Positions 38,078-48,771 of a DNA stretch of 64,000 nt are shown here, one piece after another. The stretch's first letter is position 1. Every line of letters begins with the position of its first letter. The translations under genes and the position numbers were made by a program. Source of the stretch: Pelagibacterales bacterium SAG-MED30 (GTDB lineage Bacteria; Pseudomonadota; Alphaproteobacteria; Pelagibacterales; Pelagibacteraceae); the NCBI GenBank assembly GCA_014653775.1, contig JACWEA010000001.1, positions 62,001-126,000 of the forward strand, in the 5' to 3' direction. The notes under the pieces were generated by a model, which did no database searches, was not told the DNA's origin, and saw only the letters and a list, made by a program, of their open reading frames with translations.

Positions 38078-39890
38078 ATTTTTTATAAAATTTTTTTTTA
38101 TACCTTTTTTTTTTGACAAAAGGCTTTTTATTTTTTACTTCTGAATTTTTTTCTTCGTAGTTTTTTAATTCTATATTTTTTAATTTTTCAAATTGTTCAA
38201 TTAATTCAATTGTTTTCATTGATTTATTTTTCATATCAATAATATATTCAGGAATAATAAGTTTGTTATCAGTTATAATATCAATTTTCATTTTATTTTT
38301 ATTTTCTATATAAGTTAAATCTTTGACAAAATTTTCTTTTAAAAAATCAGATATTTTTTCACAAACTTTTAACTCTACAAATTTTGCTTTATTTAAAATT
38401 GATTTAAGTTCAACTATTTTTAATAATTTTTGTGCAAAAGACTCATCTTTCAACTCAACTTTCCATTTAACTGCACTTTCTCTGAGTCTTTGTCTAGACA
38501 TTTCTAGTAATCCAAAATTACTAATTCTACCAATTTGAATTCTTGCTCTATCAGATCTACATTTTTCTTTTAGTCGTTTTTCGACCAATCTTCTATTGTT
38601 GTAGCTCAACATGTCAATAAAATCGATTATAATTAAACCTGATAGGTCTCTAATTTTAATTTGTCTTGTGATTTCTTCTGTTGCTTCAAGATTTGTATCT
38701 AAAGCAGTGCTTTCAACATTTTTTTGTTTAATAGAACTACCAGAGTTAATATCAATTGATACTAAAGCTTCTGTAGGATTAATTACTAAATATCCACCTG
38801 AACTAAGTTTTATTTCAGAATCAAATATTTGATTTAATTTTTGCTCTATCCCTTCTTCAATAAACAAAGGTATTTTACCTCTATATTTTTTAATTTTTTT
38901 GACATGAGAAGGCATCATCATTTTCATAAAATTTTGTGCCTTTTTATATCCTTCATTACCTTCAATAATTATTTTTTTTGTATTATCATCATACATATCT
39001 CTTAGAGTTCTTTTTATAATTTCACTTTCTTGATGAACTAACGATGGAGCAATTGAATTTAAGGCAGTTTCTTTAATTTGATTCCAAGTATTTTTTAAAG
39101 TTTCTAAATCATGATCAATTTCATTTTTTGTTTTGTTGCTTCCAGCAGTCCTGACTATTAGTCCCATTTCTTTTGGTATATTAATTTCATTTAATATTGT
39201 TCTAATTTTTTTTCTCTCTGCTGGATTAAAAATTTTTCTAGAGATACCCCCACCTTTAGGTGTATTTGGCATTAGCACTATATATTTACCCGCAATTGAA
39301 ATGAATGTGCTTAAAGCTGCTCCTTTTTGGCCTCTTTCATCTTTAATGACTTGAACAAGTATTACTTGATTTGGTTTTATTACTTCTTGGATTTTATATC
39401 TTTTAAATTTTAAGCGCTTCTCAATTTTTTTTTCTTTATTTTCATAATTCTTATTTTCATTATTTTCTAAGCTTTGTTCCTCAGATAATTTTTCTTCTTC
39501 TATTTCATTTTTTTTTATTTCATTTGAATCAGAGATTTCCAGTTTACCTTCTGCTAAATCTTGTTCATCTTTAGCTTCAACTTCTTTTGATAATTCTTCT
39601 CGTAATTTTTCTTCTTCATCCTTTATTTTTTCCAAGTCACTTTGAGGTATTTGATAATAATCAGATTGAATATCATTAAAGGATAAAAAACCATGTCGTT
39701 CTCTACCAAAGTCGATAAAAGCTGCTTGTAAAGATGGCTCTATCCTACTTACCTTCCCAAGATAAATATTATTTTTGATTAAGTTGTTTTTTAAACCTTC
39801 GTACTCGTAATCTTCAATATTGTTTTCTGATTTAAGTACAACTCTAGTTTCATTCGGATGCGAAGCATCAATGTATAAATTTTTCTCCAT
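38070..39890 (-). CDS. Ribonuclease E/G
   Basis: A 606-residue member of the RNase E/G family that initiates mRNA decay and processes rRNA and tRNA. An S1 domain (about residues 35-200) is interrupted by an acidic insert of about 75 residues, as in many alphaproteobacterial RNase E proteins. Catalytic acids are in [10 protein letters not shown] and IIIDFIDM. After [15 protein letters not shown] the CPxC zinc-link of E. coli RNase E is missing. The C-terminus is a short basic tail ([17 protein letters not shown]), with no degradosome scaffold visible. It could be called rne or rng. Confidence 0.9.
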   Translation of the reverse strand: MEKNLYIDASHPNETRVVLKSENNIEDYEYEGLKNNLIKNNIYLGKVSRIEPSLQAAFIDFGRERHGFLSFNDIQSDYYQIPQSDLEKIKDEEEKLREELSKEVEAKDEQDLAEGKLEISDSNEIKKNEIEEEKLSEEQSLENNENKNYENKEKKIEKRLKFKRYKIQEVIKPNQVILVQVIKDERGQKGAALSTFISIAGKYIVLMPNTPKGGGISRKIFNPAERKKIRTILNEINIPKEMGLIVRTAGSNKTKNEIDHDLETLKNTWNQIKETALNSIAPSLVHQESEIIKRTLRDMYDDNTKKIIIEGNEGYKKAQNFMKMMMPSHVKKIKKYRGKIPLFIEEGIEQKLNQIFDSEIKLSSGGYLVINPTEALVSIDINSGSSIKQKNVESTALDTNLEATEEITRQIKIRDLSGLIIIDFIDMLSYNNRRLVEKRLKEKCRSDRARIQIGRISNFGLLEMSRQRLRESAVKWKVELKDESFAQKLLKIVELKSILNKAKFVELKVCEKISDFLKENFVKDLTYIENKNKMKIDIITDNKLIIPEYIIDMKNKSMKTIELIEQFEKLKNIELKNYEEKNSEVKNKKPFVKKKRYKKKFYKKSK

Positions 39891-39993
39891 AGTTTTTTAT
39901 TAATTTGTTTCATTTAAAATATAAATATTTGATAAAAATTTTGTTTATAGTTTGCCTTATCTTTAACAAATTCCGTTATATAATGGAATCAAA

Positions 39994-42333
39994 ATGACCA
40001 AATTATTTAAAAAATTATTTGCTGTTTTAGCTAGCTTTTTATTATTGATTTCAATAACTATATTGAGTGTTTTATGGACTTTTTCTAATAAAATTCCAGA
40101 TTATAAATTTCTAAAAAGTTACAAACCTCCAGTTTCAAGCAAAATGTATTCTGGGAATGGAGAAGTAGTAGCGGATTTTTCAAAAGAGAAAAGAATTTTT
40201 GTACCATATTCTGCTATCCCAAAAAATGTGATTAATTCTTTTTTAGCAGCTGAAGACAAAAATTTTTTTTCACATCCAGGCATTGATGCTAAGGGAGTTG
40301 TAAGAGCACTTATAAGAAATATTCAAAATATAATGAGCTCTAAAAGATTAGAAGGTGCATCAACAATTACACAGCAAGTTGCAAAAAATTTTTTATTAAC
40401 AAATGAAGTAAGTTTAAATAGAAAAATAAAGGAAGCGATCTTAGCATTTAGAATTGAAAGAGCATTATCAAAAGAAAGAATACTTGAGTTATATCTAAAT
40501 CAAATTTATCTAGGAAGTGGTGCTTACGGTGTTGCCGCAGCTAGTTTAGAATACTTTGATAAATCAATTAAAGAATTAAATTATAATGAAGCTGCTTTAT
40601 TAGCAGCACTACCTAAAGCTCCTAGCAAATATAATCCTTATAGAAATATAGAACTTGCTAAATACAGAAGAGATTTAGTTTTAAAAAATATGTACGAAAA
40701 TAATTTTTTAAGTCAAAAAAAATATATTGATCTTAAAAGCAAACCTATTGAATTAAAAAAAAATAAAAAAATTTTTTCTGAAGACGCTCAATATTATATT
40801 GAAGATGTGCGTAAGAGCATTATAGATAAATTATCATATGAGAAAGTATATAATCAAGGTTATAACATTAATACCCCTATAAATTTAGACTTACAAAAAA
40901 TTTCTACAATCTCTTTAAGAAATGGATTGATATCTTATGATAGAAGAAAAGGATGGCGTGGACCAATTACTAATATTAATTATACGACTGATTGGTTTAA
41001 AAAAATTAATAAGAAAAACTTTTTAGAAAATTCAATAGGATGGAAAATTGCAATAATAAGAAAAGTAAATCAATTTTCTGCAAATATTGAAATTGAAAAT
41101 AAAGAAGAAGGTGTAATAGAATATAAAGATATTTCTTGGACAAAAAAAGAATTTTTAGAGTTATTAAAAAAAGGAGATGTTATTTATGTAAAACAAGTCA
41201 AAAATAATCTTTATAGTCTTCAACAACTTCCAGAAATTAACGGTGGTATAGTTGTAATGGATCCTTTTACTGGAAGAGTTTTTGCTTTAAGTGGAGGTTT
41301 TAGTTTTAATAACAGTGAGTTTAATAGATCATCACAAGCATTGAGGCAGCCAGGATCAGCATTTAAGCCATTTGTATATGCATTAGCATTAGAAAATAAA
41401 TATACCCCTTCATCATTAATTTTAGATGCTCCTCTTGTATTAGATCAAGGAGAAGATTTAAAAAAATGGAAGCCAGAAAATTATGGTAAAAAATTTTATG
41501 GACCTTCTACACTTCGAACCGGTTTAGAAAAATCTAGAAATTTAATGACAGTAAGAATTTCTCGAAGCCTAGGTATTGATAAAATTACAAATTTTTCAAA
41601 AAAAATGAAAATTTATAAAAATCCTGAAGAATTACTCTCAATTTCTCTGGGTTCTGCTGAAACAACTCTTTTGAAGTTGACTTCAGCATATTGCACATTT
41701 GTAAATGGAGGCAAACTTATTGAGCCAATAATTATTGATAGAATTCAAGATGGAGAAGGTAATACAATAATAAATAATGAAAATAGAAAATGTATAAATT
41801 GTGATCAAATTTCTTTCACCGGAAAAGAATTTCCAATAATTAAAGACAATTATCCTCAAGTATTATCACCAGAAACGGCTTATCAAATTACTTCATTCTT
41901 ACAGGGTGTTGTTGAGAGAGGAACAGGAAAAAAATTAAGGAAACTTGGTTTAAACATTGCAGGAAAAACTGGAACTACTAATGAAAATACGGATGCTTGG
42001 TTTATTGGTTTCACATCTAATCTAGTAATAGGTGTTTATGTGGGTATGGACAATCCTAAACCACTAGGAAAATTTGAAACAGGTTCTAAGGCAGCTCTTC
42101 CAATTTTTAAAGAATTTGTAAAAAAAGCTGTTAAAAAATCTGACTCAAGACCTTTTAAAGTGCCTCAAAATATAACTTTAATGGTTATAGATCCAAATAC
42201 AGGAGAAAAAGCTAAATTTACATCAAAAAATACTATAATTGAATCTTATAAAAGTGAGAATGTTTTAAATGGAAAAGTTTTATATTCAGATAACGATAGA
42301 TTAGATACAAATAATATATTAAAATTTTACTAA
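39994..42333 (+). CDS. mrcA: Penicillin-binding protein 1A (class A PBP)
   Basis: A bifunctional peptidoglycan synthase anchored by one N-terminal helix (about residues 7-28). The glycosyltransferase domain shows AAEDKNFFSHPGID, GASTITQQVAKNFLL and RKIKEAILAFRIE; an OB-like insertion (about residues 310-410) follows; the transpeptidase has the active Ser in PGSAFKPF, SRNL and GKTGTTNENTDAWFIGFT. Length of 779 aa suits PBP1a. A TATAAT sits 10 bases before the ATG without a convincing -35. Its stop (taATG) overlaps the true prfB start. Confidence 0.95.
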   Translation: MTKLFKKLFAVLASFLLLISITILSVLWTFSNKIPDYKFLKSYKPPVSSKMYSGNGEVVADFSKEKRIFVPYSAIPKNVINSFLAAEDKNFFSHPGIDAKGVVRALIRNIQNIMSSKRLEGASTITQQVAKNFLLTNEVSLNRKIKEAILAFRIERALSKERILELYLNQIYLGSGAYGVAAASLEYFDKSIKELNYNEAALLAALPKAPSKYNPYRNIELAKYRRDLVLKNMYENNFLSQKKYIDLKSKPIELKKNKKIFSEDAQYYIEDVRKSIIDKLSYEKVYNQGYNINTPINLDLQKISTISLRNGLISYDRRKGWRGPITNINYTTDWFKKINKKNFLENSIGWKIAIIRKVNQFSANIEIENKEEGVIEYKDISWTKKEFLELLKKGDVIYVKQVKNNLYSLQQLPEINGGIVVMDPFTGRVFALSGGFSFNNSEFNRSSQALRQPGSAFKPFVYALALENKYTPSSLILDAPLVLDQGEDLKKWKPENYGKKFYGPSTLRTGLEKSRNLMTVRISRSLGIDKITNFSKKMKIYKNPEELLSISLGSAETTLLKLTSAYCTFVNGGKLIEPIIIDRIQDGEGNTIINNENRKCINCDQISFTGKEFPIIKDNYPQVLSPETAYQITSFLQGVVERGTGKKLRKLGLNIAGKTGTTNENTDAWFIGFTSNLVIGVYVGMDNPKPLGKFETGSKAALPIFKEFVKKAVKKSDSRPFKVPQNITLMVIDPNTGEKAKFTSKNTIIESYKSENVLNGKVLYSDNDRLDTNNILKFY

Positions 42334-43428
42334 TGGAAGACAAATATCTTAGTTTTAAAAAAGAAATAGAAAAGATTAATAATAGAGTTAAGGAGTATCT
42401 TTGAAAAAAATAAAATTTATTTTAAATTAGATAGTCACAATAAATCAATGCTAGAAGTTAATTTTTGGCAAGATAAAGCAAAATCTCAAATAGTTATTAA
42501 AGAGAAAAAGTTATATGAGAATTTAATAAATTCTTATGAACAATCTACTTTACAATTTAAAGACTTAGATGATTTGTATAAATTAGCTATTGAAGAAAAA
42601 AATTCTGAAATACAATTAGAAGTTTATCAAAAATTGAAAGAATTAAGAGTAAAAGTAAAAGAAAATGAAATTAAATGTTTCTTATCTAACGATCTAGATC
42701 CACTTGATTGTTACTTAGAAATACATGCGGGTGCTGGAGGAACTGAAAGCCAAGACTGGGCAGATATGTTAAAAAGAATGTATATTAAATGGTCAGATAC
42801 TAAAGGGTTTAAATATCAAATAGTAAGCGAACATAAAGGAGATGAGGCAGGTATTAAATCTTCAACGATTAAAATTGAAGGTGATTATATTTTTGGTTGG
42901 TTGAAAAAAGAGTCTGGAATACATCGACTTGTAAGAATATCACCTTTTGATTCAGGATCTAGAAGACATACAAGTTTTGCTAGTGTTTGGATTTATCCTG
43001 TTATAGATGAAAATATTAATATAGAAATTTTTGAAAAAGATTTAAGAATTGACACTTATCGTTCAAGTGGAGCTGGTGGACAGCACGTGAATACAACAGA
43101 TAGCGCAGTACGAATTACTCATATACCTACAAAAATTGTTGTTCAATGCCAAAATGAGAGATCTCAACATAAAAATAAAGAAACTTGTATGAATATGTTA
43201 AGAGCAAGACTTTATGATTATCAGATTAAAAAAAAAGAAGAGCAAAACCAAAGCACAGAGTCAACTAAATCCGAAATTGGATGGGGACATCAAATAAGAT
43301 CATATGTTTTACAACCTTATAGACTTGTTAAAGACAATAGAACTAATCATGAAAGTTCAAATCCAGATAAGATTTTAGATGGTGAAATTGATGAATTTTT
43401 AGAAGAGTCTATTTATCAAACTAAATGA
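42333..43428 (+). CDS. prfB: Peptide chain release factor 2, with programmed +1 frameshift
   Basis: RF2 terminates translation at UGA and UAA. The ORF track shows only residues from the ATG at 42448. The real gene begins at 42333 (taATG overlap with mrcA), reads 23 codons to an in-frame TGA at 42402, and continues in the +1 frame from GAA at 42403, giving 364 aa. The slip site AAGGAG-TAT-CTT-TGA reproduces the E. coli prfB arrangement with the same spacing. The codon-recognition tripeptide SPF falls at about 203-205 and GGQ at 248-250 in the joined protein, matching known RF2 positions. Confidence 0.96.
42390..42404 (+). promoter_or_regulatory. Programmed +1 frameshift site of prfB
   Basis: The Shine-Dalgarno-like AAGGAG, a 3-base spacer TAT, the slippery codon CTT and an in-frame TGA stop occur in the exact order known from other prfB genes. 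Low RF2 delays termination at the UGA and lets the ribosome shift, so the factor regulates its own synthesis. The downstream frame is open and joins RF2 residues. Confidence 0.95.
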
Positions 43429-45617
43429 AAAAAATTTTTTTCAGATTTTTTATAACAATATTTATTATCTTATTTTTTGGAATATTGTATCTTAGCACCA
43501 TAGGGATAAGTACTAAAGTTTTCAATTCAAATATATCTGATCAAATAAAAAAAATTGATAAGAATTTAAATATTGATTTGAATAAAATATTTTTAATTTT
43601 AGATCCATTTCAATTAAAAATAAAACTTAAAACTGTAGGTACTAATTTAAAGTATTATGAAGAACAAATTCAATTAGAAAATATTAGATCAGAAGTTTCA
43701 TTAAACTCATTATTAAATAAGGAGTTTTCAATTAATAAAATGAATATTTCTACAAAATCTATAGAAATTAATAGTTTAGTTAAATTTTTAAGATTATTTC
43801 AAAAAGATCCTAAATTTTATATTGCTGAAAATATAATTAAGAAAGGATATTTAATTGCAGATATTGAAGTTGAATTTGATGATAATGGAAATTTAAAAGA
43901 TAACTATAAAATAAATGGAATAGTAAAAGATGGAAAGATAGATTTATTCAAAAGAAATAGACTAGATGCTATTAATTTTATTTTTGAAGCAAAAAAAGAT
44001 AAAATTCAGCTTAATGATTTATATTTAAAGATAGAAAAAGAAAATCTTCAATTACCAGAAATTATAATAGATAAAAATAATGATGAATATTCTGTTTCTG
44101 GTAAATTAATTAGTGGTCAAATTAATTTAATGGAACATAGGATTTATGATTACATTAATTTAGAAAATATAAATTTTAAAATCAAAGAAATTAAATTTTT
44201 ATCTGAAAATAATTTCAACTTTAGTATTAATGAAAAATTTAAAGTTAAAGGTTTAAATATCGATTCTAAAATTAATTTGATAAACCTTGAAATTGAAAAT
44301 AATTTAGATTTAAAAAATTATTTTCCAGAAATTAATGAAAACTTTTATTTTAAAGATAATCAGCTTCAAATAACTTATAAAAAAAATACTATAAAAATTT
44401 TAGGATCAGGAAATATATTTCTTCAAGAAAGACCCGATAAGATTGAGTACAAAATTATTAAAAATAAAGAAAATCTAAATTTTGATACCAAATTGAATAT
44501 AAAAGATAATAATTTTAAAATTGATTTATTAAATTTTGAAAAAAAAAATAATTCTAAATTACAAATAGAAATTCAAGGAGAACATAAAATTGATAAAGGT
44601 ATTATTCTAAAAAGAATTAATTTAGAAGAAAATAAAAACTCTTTTTTAATAAAAGATCTGTCTTTATCTAATGATAAAAAAATAAATTATATCAAAAATA
44701 TTACCTTAAGTTATTTAGATAAAGATAATTTAGAAAACAAAATTCAAATAAGCAAAAAAGCTACAAATTACTTTATTAATGGTTCGAGTTTAAATATAAA
44801 TCGAATAATTAATAATTTATTAAACTCTAAGGTTAAAAAAAAATATAAATTATTTAAAAATGACTTTAAAGTAAAAGTCGACATTGAAAAAATTTTTTTA
44901 GATAAAAAAAACGTACTACAAAATTTAAATGGATATCTAATCTTAAAAGATAACAAAGTTTTTGAAACCGAACTATCTTCTAATTATTCAAATAATAATA
45001 AAATTAAATTTACTATTAAAACTAATGGTAAAGAAAAAATTACTACTCTTTTCTCTAAGGAGGCGAAACCCCTCGTAGATCGCTATAAATTTGTAAAAGG
45101 TTTCAGTGAGGGATCTTTAGATTTTTATTCTTACCAAAAATATAATCAAAGTAATTCAACTTTAAAAATTTATGACTTTAAACTTAAAGAACTACCTGCT
45201 TTAACTAAGTTACTAACTCTTGCATCTCTTCAAGGAATAGCTGACTTAATGTCAGGTGAGGGAATAAGATTTAATGAATTTGAAATGAATTTTTCTAACC
45301 AGGACCAATTAATGACAATCAATGAAATTTATGCCATTGGACCTGCAATTTCTGTATTAATGAGTGGTTATGTTGAAAAGGATAAACTAATTAGCCTTCG
45401 AGGAACATTAGTTCCAGCAACTACATTAAACAAAACAATCGGATCAATTCCATTTTTAGGAAATATACTAGTTGGAAAAAAAACAGGAGAAGGTGTTTTT
45501 GGAGTTAGTTTTAAAATTAAGGGTCCTCCTAAAGATTTAGAGACAACTGTTAACCCAATTAAAACTTTAACACCAAGATTTATAACTAGAACTTTAGAAA
45601 AAATAAAAAACAATTAA
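43425..45617 (+). CDS. AsmA/YhdP-like large envelope protein
   Basis: A 730-residue protein with one N-terminal membrane helix (FFRFFITIFIILFFGILYLS) and a long beta-rich, Asn/Lys-rich periplasmic part. The C-terminal block (LTKLLTLASLQGIADLMSG near residue 590, GTLVPATTLNKTIGSIPFLG near 665, GEGVFGVSFKIKGP near 688) is the AsmA-like C-terminal region of the YhdP/DUF3971 group. Such proteins form hydrophobic grooves thought to carry phospholipids between inner and outer membranes. At 730 aa it is shorter than YhdP (about 1,260 aa). It overlaps prfB by 4 bases and shares a TTAA stop with tyrS. Confidence 0.75.
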   Translation: MKKIFFRFFITIFIILFFGILYLSTIGISTKVFNSNISDQIKKIDKNLNIDLNKIFLILDPFQLKIKLKTVGTNLKYYEEQIQLENIRSEVSLNSLLNKEFSINKMNISTKSIEINSLVKFLRLFQKDPKFYIAENIIKKGYLIADIEVEFDDNGNLKDNYKINGIVKDGKIDLFKRNRLDAINFIFEAKKDKIQLNDLYLKIEKENLQLPEIIIDKNNDEYSVSGKLISGQINLMEHRIYDYINLENINFKIKEIKFLSENNFNFSINEKFKVKGLNIDSKINLINLEIENNLDLKNYFPEINENFYFKDNQLQITYKKNTIKILGSGNIFLQERPDKIEYKIIKNKENLNFDTKLNIKDNNFKIDLLNFEKKNNSKLQIEIQGEHKIDKGIILKRINLEENKNSFLIKDLSLSNDKKINYIKNITLSYLDKDNLENKIQISKKATNYFINGSSLNINRIINNLLNSKVKKKYKLFKNDFKVKVDIEKIFLDKKNVLQNLNGYLILKDNKVFETELSSNYSNNNKIKFTIKTNGKEKITTLFSKEAKPLVDRYKFVKGFSEGSLDFYSYQKYNQSNSTLKIYDFKLKELPALTKLLTLASLQGIADLMSGEGIRFNEFEMNFSNQDQLMTINEIYAIGPAISVLMSGYVEKDKLISLRGTLVPATTLNKTIGSIPFLGNILVGKKTGEGVFGVSFKIKGPPKDLETTVNPIKTLTPRFITRTLEKIKNN

Positions 45618-46861
45618 ACTAATTCAATTTTTATATGTCTTTTTTTACCAAGCGATAATTTTAAAAAATTATCTTTAAAATATTTTCGATTTATATTTAT
45701 TTTATCATCAATAATAATTTCATTATTTATTTTTACTGCGCTACCTTTAATTAATCTTCTTATTTCACTTTTTGATTTTTCTAATTTAGATAGAATTATC
45801 AGATCTAGAACATTCATTGGATTTTTAAAATTATTTTTATCCAATTTTATTGATGGCAAATTTATACCGGTTGAATTTTGAGAAAATGCCTCTTTTGCTG
45901 CTTTTTCACAATTTACTGCTTCTTGTTTTCCATGAAGCATTTTCGTCGTTTCGTTTGCTAATAAAATTTTTAATTCATTAATTTCTTTATCTTTTATTTT
46001 TTCTATTTCATCTAAAGAAAGATCAGTAAAATAATTTAAAAATTTAATTACATCTCGATCATCAGAATTCCTCCAGAATTGCCAATATTCATAGGGGGAA
46101 AGAAATTTTTTATCTAGCCATATAGCTCCATTTTCAGTTTTACCCATTTTTGCTCCATTAGCTAAAGTTATTAATGGAGTTGTTAAGCCAAAAACAATCT
46201 TATCAGAATATCTTTTTATTAACTCTACACCATTCACAATGTTACCCCACTGATCTGAACCACCTAATTGAAGAATGCAATTATTTTTTTTATTTAATTC
46301 TAAAAAATCATATGCCTGTAAAATCATATAATTAAACTCCATATAACTTAATGATTGTTCTCTTTCTAATCGAGTTTTAATACTATCAAATGTTAACATT
46401 TTATTTATTGTAAAATGTTTTCCAATATCTCTTAAAAAAGAAATATAATTTAAGTTCTTTAACCAGGAGTAGTTATTAACAAAAATAGGTTTAATTTTTT
46501 CATCATCAGAATTTAAGTATGTTTTTAAAATATTTTCTATATTTTTTGTATTTTTTTCAATTTCGCTATCACTTAAAATTTTTCTAGTTTTGTCTTTTCC
46601 AGATGGATCTCCAATTCTTGTTGTACCACCTCCCATTAAAACAATTGGTTGGTGACCGTGTTTTTGAAGTAACCTTAAACACATAATTTGAAGTAAGCTG
46701 CCAACATGTAAACTTCCCGCAGTACAATCAAAACCTATATAAGCTTTAATCTTTTTTTCATCTAAAATTTTTGATAGTTCATCATCTGCTGTACACTGAT
46801 AATACAAACCTCTATCTTTAAATTCTTTTAAAAATTTATTCATAAGTCTATAGTTAGACAA
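45614..46861 (-). CDS. tyrS: Tyrosyl-tRNA synthetase
   Basis: TyrRS charges tRNA-Tyr. The class I signatures are GSLHVGSLLQ (HIGH-equivalent, near residue 49) and GAKMGKTENGA (KMSKS-equivalent, near residue 236); the tyrosine-binding QLGGSDQWGNI is near residue 200. A C-terminal S4 RNA-binding domain covers about residues 350-415. Length of 415 aa is normal. The start is 29 bases from that of the divergent anmK. Confidence 0.96.
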   Translation of the reverse strand: MSNYRLMNKFLKEFKDRGLYYQCTADDELSKILDEKKIKAYIGFDCTAGSLHVGSLLQIMCLRLLQKHGHQPIVLMGGGTTRIGDPSGKDKTRKILSDSEIEKNTKNIENILKTYLNSDDEKIKPIFVNNYSWLKNLNYISFLRDIGKHFTINKMLTFDSIKTRLEREQSLSYMEFNYMILQAYDFLELNKKNNCILQLGGSDQWGNIVNGVELIKRYSDKIVFGLTTPLITLANGAKMGKTENGAIWLDKKFLSPYEYWQFWRNSDDRDVIKFLNYFTDLSLDEIEKIKDKEINELKILLANETTKMLHGKQEAVNCEKAAKEAFSQNSTGINLPSIKLDKNNFKNPMNVLDLIILSKLEKSKSEIRRLIKGSAVKINNEIIIDDKININRKYFKDNFLKLSLGKKRHIKIELV

Positions 46862-46890
46862 TATACAAATTTTTTTAAAAAAAAATAAAT

Positions 46891-48036
46891 ATGAGTAAAA
46901 AAATATTTACTTCTTTAGGATTAATGAGTGGCACATCAATGGATGGAGTTGATTTATCAATAATACAATCTGATGGAATTAATGAATTTGAGCTCATATT
47001 AAATGAATATTGTGAATTTGATGAGGATTTATTTCTAAAATTACTAGAATTGAGAGATAAACTTTATACATCCAAAGATTTAGCTAAAAATTTTAAAAAT
47101 ATTATTGAAGTTGAGAGAAACTTTACATTATTTATCAGTAAATTAGTAAATAGTTTAGTAAAAAAAAAATCTATAACTTTAGATTTAATAGGTTTCCACG
47201 GTCAAACGATTTTACATTTACCAAAAGAGAAAATTTCAAAACAATTAGGGGATGGAAACCTTTTGTCTCAATTAACAAAAACTAAAGTTGTTAATCAATT
47301 TAGACAAAATGATTTAGACCATGGTGGCCAAGGCGCTCCTCTAACTCCAATATTCCATTTCTTAATATCAGGAATTTTAAAAACAAAGTTTAATTTAGAT
47401 TTTCCTATGAATATAATTAATATAGGTGGAATAACTAATGTGTCACAAATTAAAATTAATACTTATGAAAAAGAAAATTTATTTGCTTATGATATAGCCC
47501 CAGGAAATTGTTTAATAGATGAATGGATTAGAAAAAATAGTAATAAAAAATTTGACTTTAATGGTGATATTGCTTCTAGAGGAGAAGTTAATAATTTAAT
47601 ATTAAACCAAACAATTGATAATTTTAATATAAAAGATTTTAAAAATTCTTTAGATGTTAAAAATTTTGATATTTCTTTTACTCGAGGTTTAAATCTAGAG
47701 GATGGATGTGCAACAATTACAAAATATACAGCATATTTAATTTCAGAAGGTTTAAAAAAAATTGATGAAATTAATAAATTAAATACTGTAAATCTTTATC
47801 TGTGTGGGGGAGGTAGAAAAAATAATACTCTTATAGAAAATATCAATGAATATTTAAATAATAAAAAAATAAATTTAAAAAATATTGACGAATATGAATT
47901 TGATGGTGATTTTATAGAGTCACAAGCCTTTGCATATTTGGCTATAAGATCATATTTAGGTTTACCTATATCTTATCCAAACACTACAAGAACTTTGAAA
48001 CCTATTTCAGGTGGAATAATAGAAAAAAATTATTAA
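46891..48036 (+). CDS. anmK: Anhydro-N-acetylmuramic acid kinase
   Basis: AnmK converts 1,6-anhydro-N-acetylmuramic acid to its 6-phosphate during cell-wall recycling. GLMSGTSMDGVDLS at the N-terminus, GFHGQTILHLP near residue 102, INIGGITNVS near 177 and LCGGGRKNNTL near 305 match the family. Length of 381 aa is normal. It sits beside tyrS as in many alphaproteobacteria. Its stop shares a TTAA tetramer with the convergent hydrolase gene. Confidence 0.93.
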   Translation: MSKKIFTSLGLMSGTSMDGVDLSIIQSDGINEFELILNEYCEFDEDLFLKLLELRDKLYTSKDLAKNFKNIIEVERNFTLFISKLVNSLVKKKSITLDLIGFHGQTILHLPKEKISKQLGDGNLLSQLTKTKVVNQFRQNDLDHGGQGAPLTPIFHFLISGILKTKFNLDFPMNIINIGGITNVSQIKINTYEKENLFAYDIAPGNCLIDEWIRKNSNKKFDFNGDIASRGEVNNLILNQTIDNFNIKDFKNSLDVKNFDISFTRGLNLEDGCATITKYTAYLISEGLKKIDEINKLNTVNLYLCGGGRKNNTLIENINEYLNNKKINLKNIDEYEFDGDFIESQAFAYLAIRSYLGLPISYPNTTRTLKPISGGIIEKNY

Positions 48037-48689
48037 TAAAGAGCCGTTTCTTTTTTTATGTATTTATCTAAGCTTTTAACAAGTAACTCTTCACTTTTTG
48101 AAAAAAAATGATTAGCATCAGACACTGACTGAAAATCTACTTTAATTCCTTTTTGAGAACTTAATCTTTTATCTAATTCCATGATATATTGTAATGGAAC
48201 TAGCTCATCTTTTTTGCCATAAATTATCAATCCGGAAGTTGGACATGGAGACAAAAAAGAAAAGTCATAAGCATTAGGTTGAGGAGATATTGCTATAAAT
48301 CTATTTATTTCTGGTCTTCTCATTAGCAACTGCATCGCAATTAAAGATCCGAATGAAAATCCTGATACCCAACATTGAGAATTGTCAAAGTTTTCTCTTT
48401 CTAACCAATCTAATGCAGCAGCAGCATCAGCAAGTTCTCCTTGACCATTATCAAATTCACCATCACTTTTTCCTACCCCTCTAAAATTAACTCGACAAAC
48501 AGAAAAATCATTATCCATAAAAGTTTTGAAAGTTTCTACGACTATCTTATTATTCATAGTGCCTCCATACTGAGGATGGGGTTGTAAAACAAGAGCTATA
48601 GGAGATGTATTTTTTTTACTTTTATAATATTTTGCCTCAAGTCTTCCAGCAGGGCCAGGAATAAATATTTCTAAAATTTTGTTGTCCAT
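48033..48689 (-). CDS. Alpha/beta hydrolase family protein
   Basis: A 218-residue soluble alpha/beta hydrolase. The oxyanion region is LQPHPQYGGTMNN near residue 36, the nucleophile Ser is in SGFSFGSLIA (about residue 107), the Asp in YGKKDELVP near 162, and the His in SDANHFF near 193. The VNFRGVGKSDGEFDNGQGE is typical of a family often annotated as hydrolase or DUF near iscR-suf. The substrate is unknown. It is divergent from iscR with 134 bases between start codons. Confidence 0.85.
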   Translation of the reverse strand: MDNKILEIFIPGPAGRLEAKYYKSKKNTSPIALVLQPHPQYGGTMNNKIVVETFKTFMDNDFSVCRVNFRGVGKSDGEFDNGQGELADAAAALDWLERENFDNSQCWVSGFSFGSLIAMQLLMRRPEINRFIAISPQPNAYDFSFLSPCPTSGLIIYGKKDELVPLQYIMELDKRLSSQKGIKVDFQSVSDANHFFSKSEELLVKSLDKYIKKETALY

Positions 48690-48771
48690 AATTGATATTG
48701 ATTATTATTCTCAAAAAAAAAATTACATTTATCATAACTGCGTCGCAAAATGTTAATTTTTTTTGTTAATG

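Noticed and set aside
39979-39984. TATAAT as the mrcA promoter
   Set aside because: A perfect -10 box 10 bases before the ATG, but the only TTG-type -35 candidate is 21 bases away; not enough to list.
42334-42447. Intergenic gap between mrcA and prfB
   Set aside because: Not a gap: it encodes the first 38 residues of RF2 and the frameshift site.
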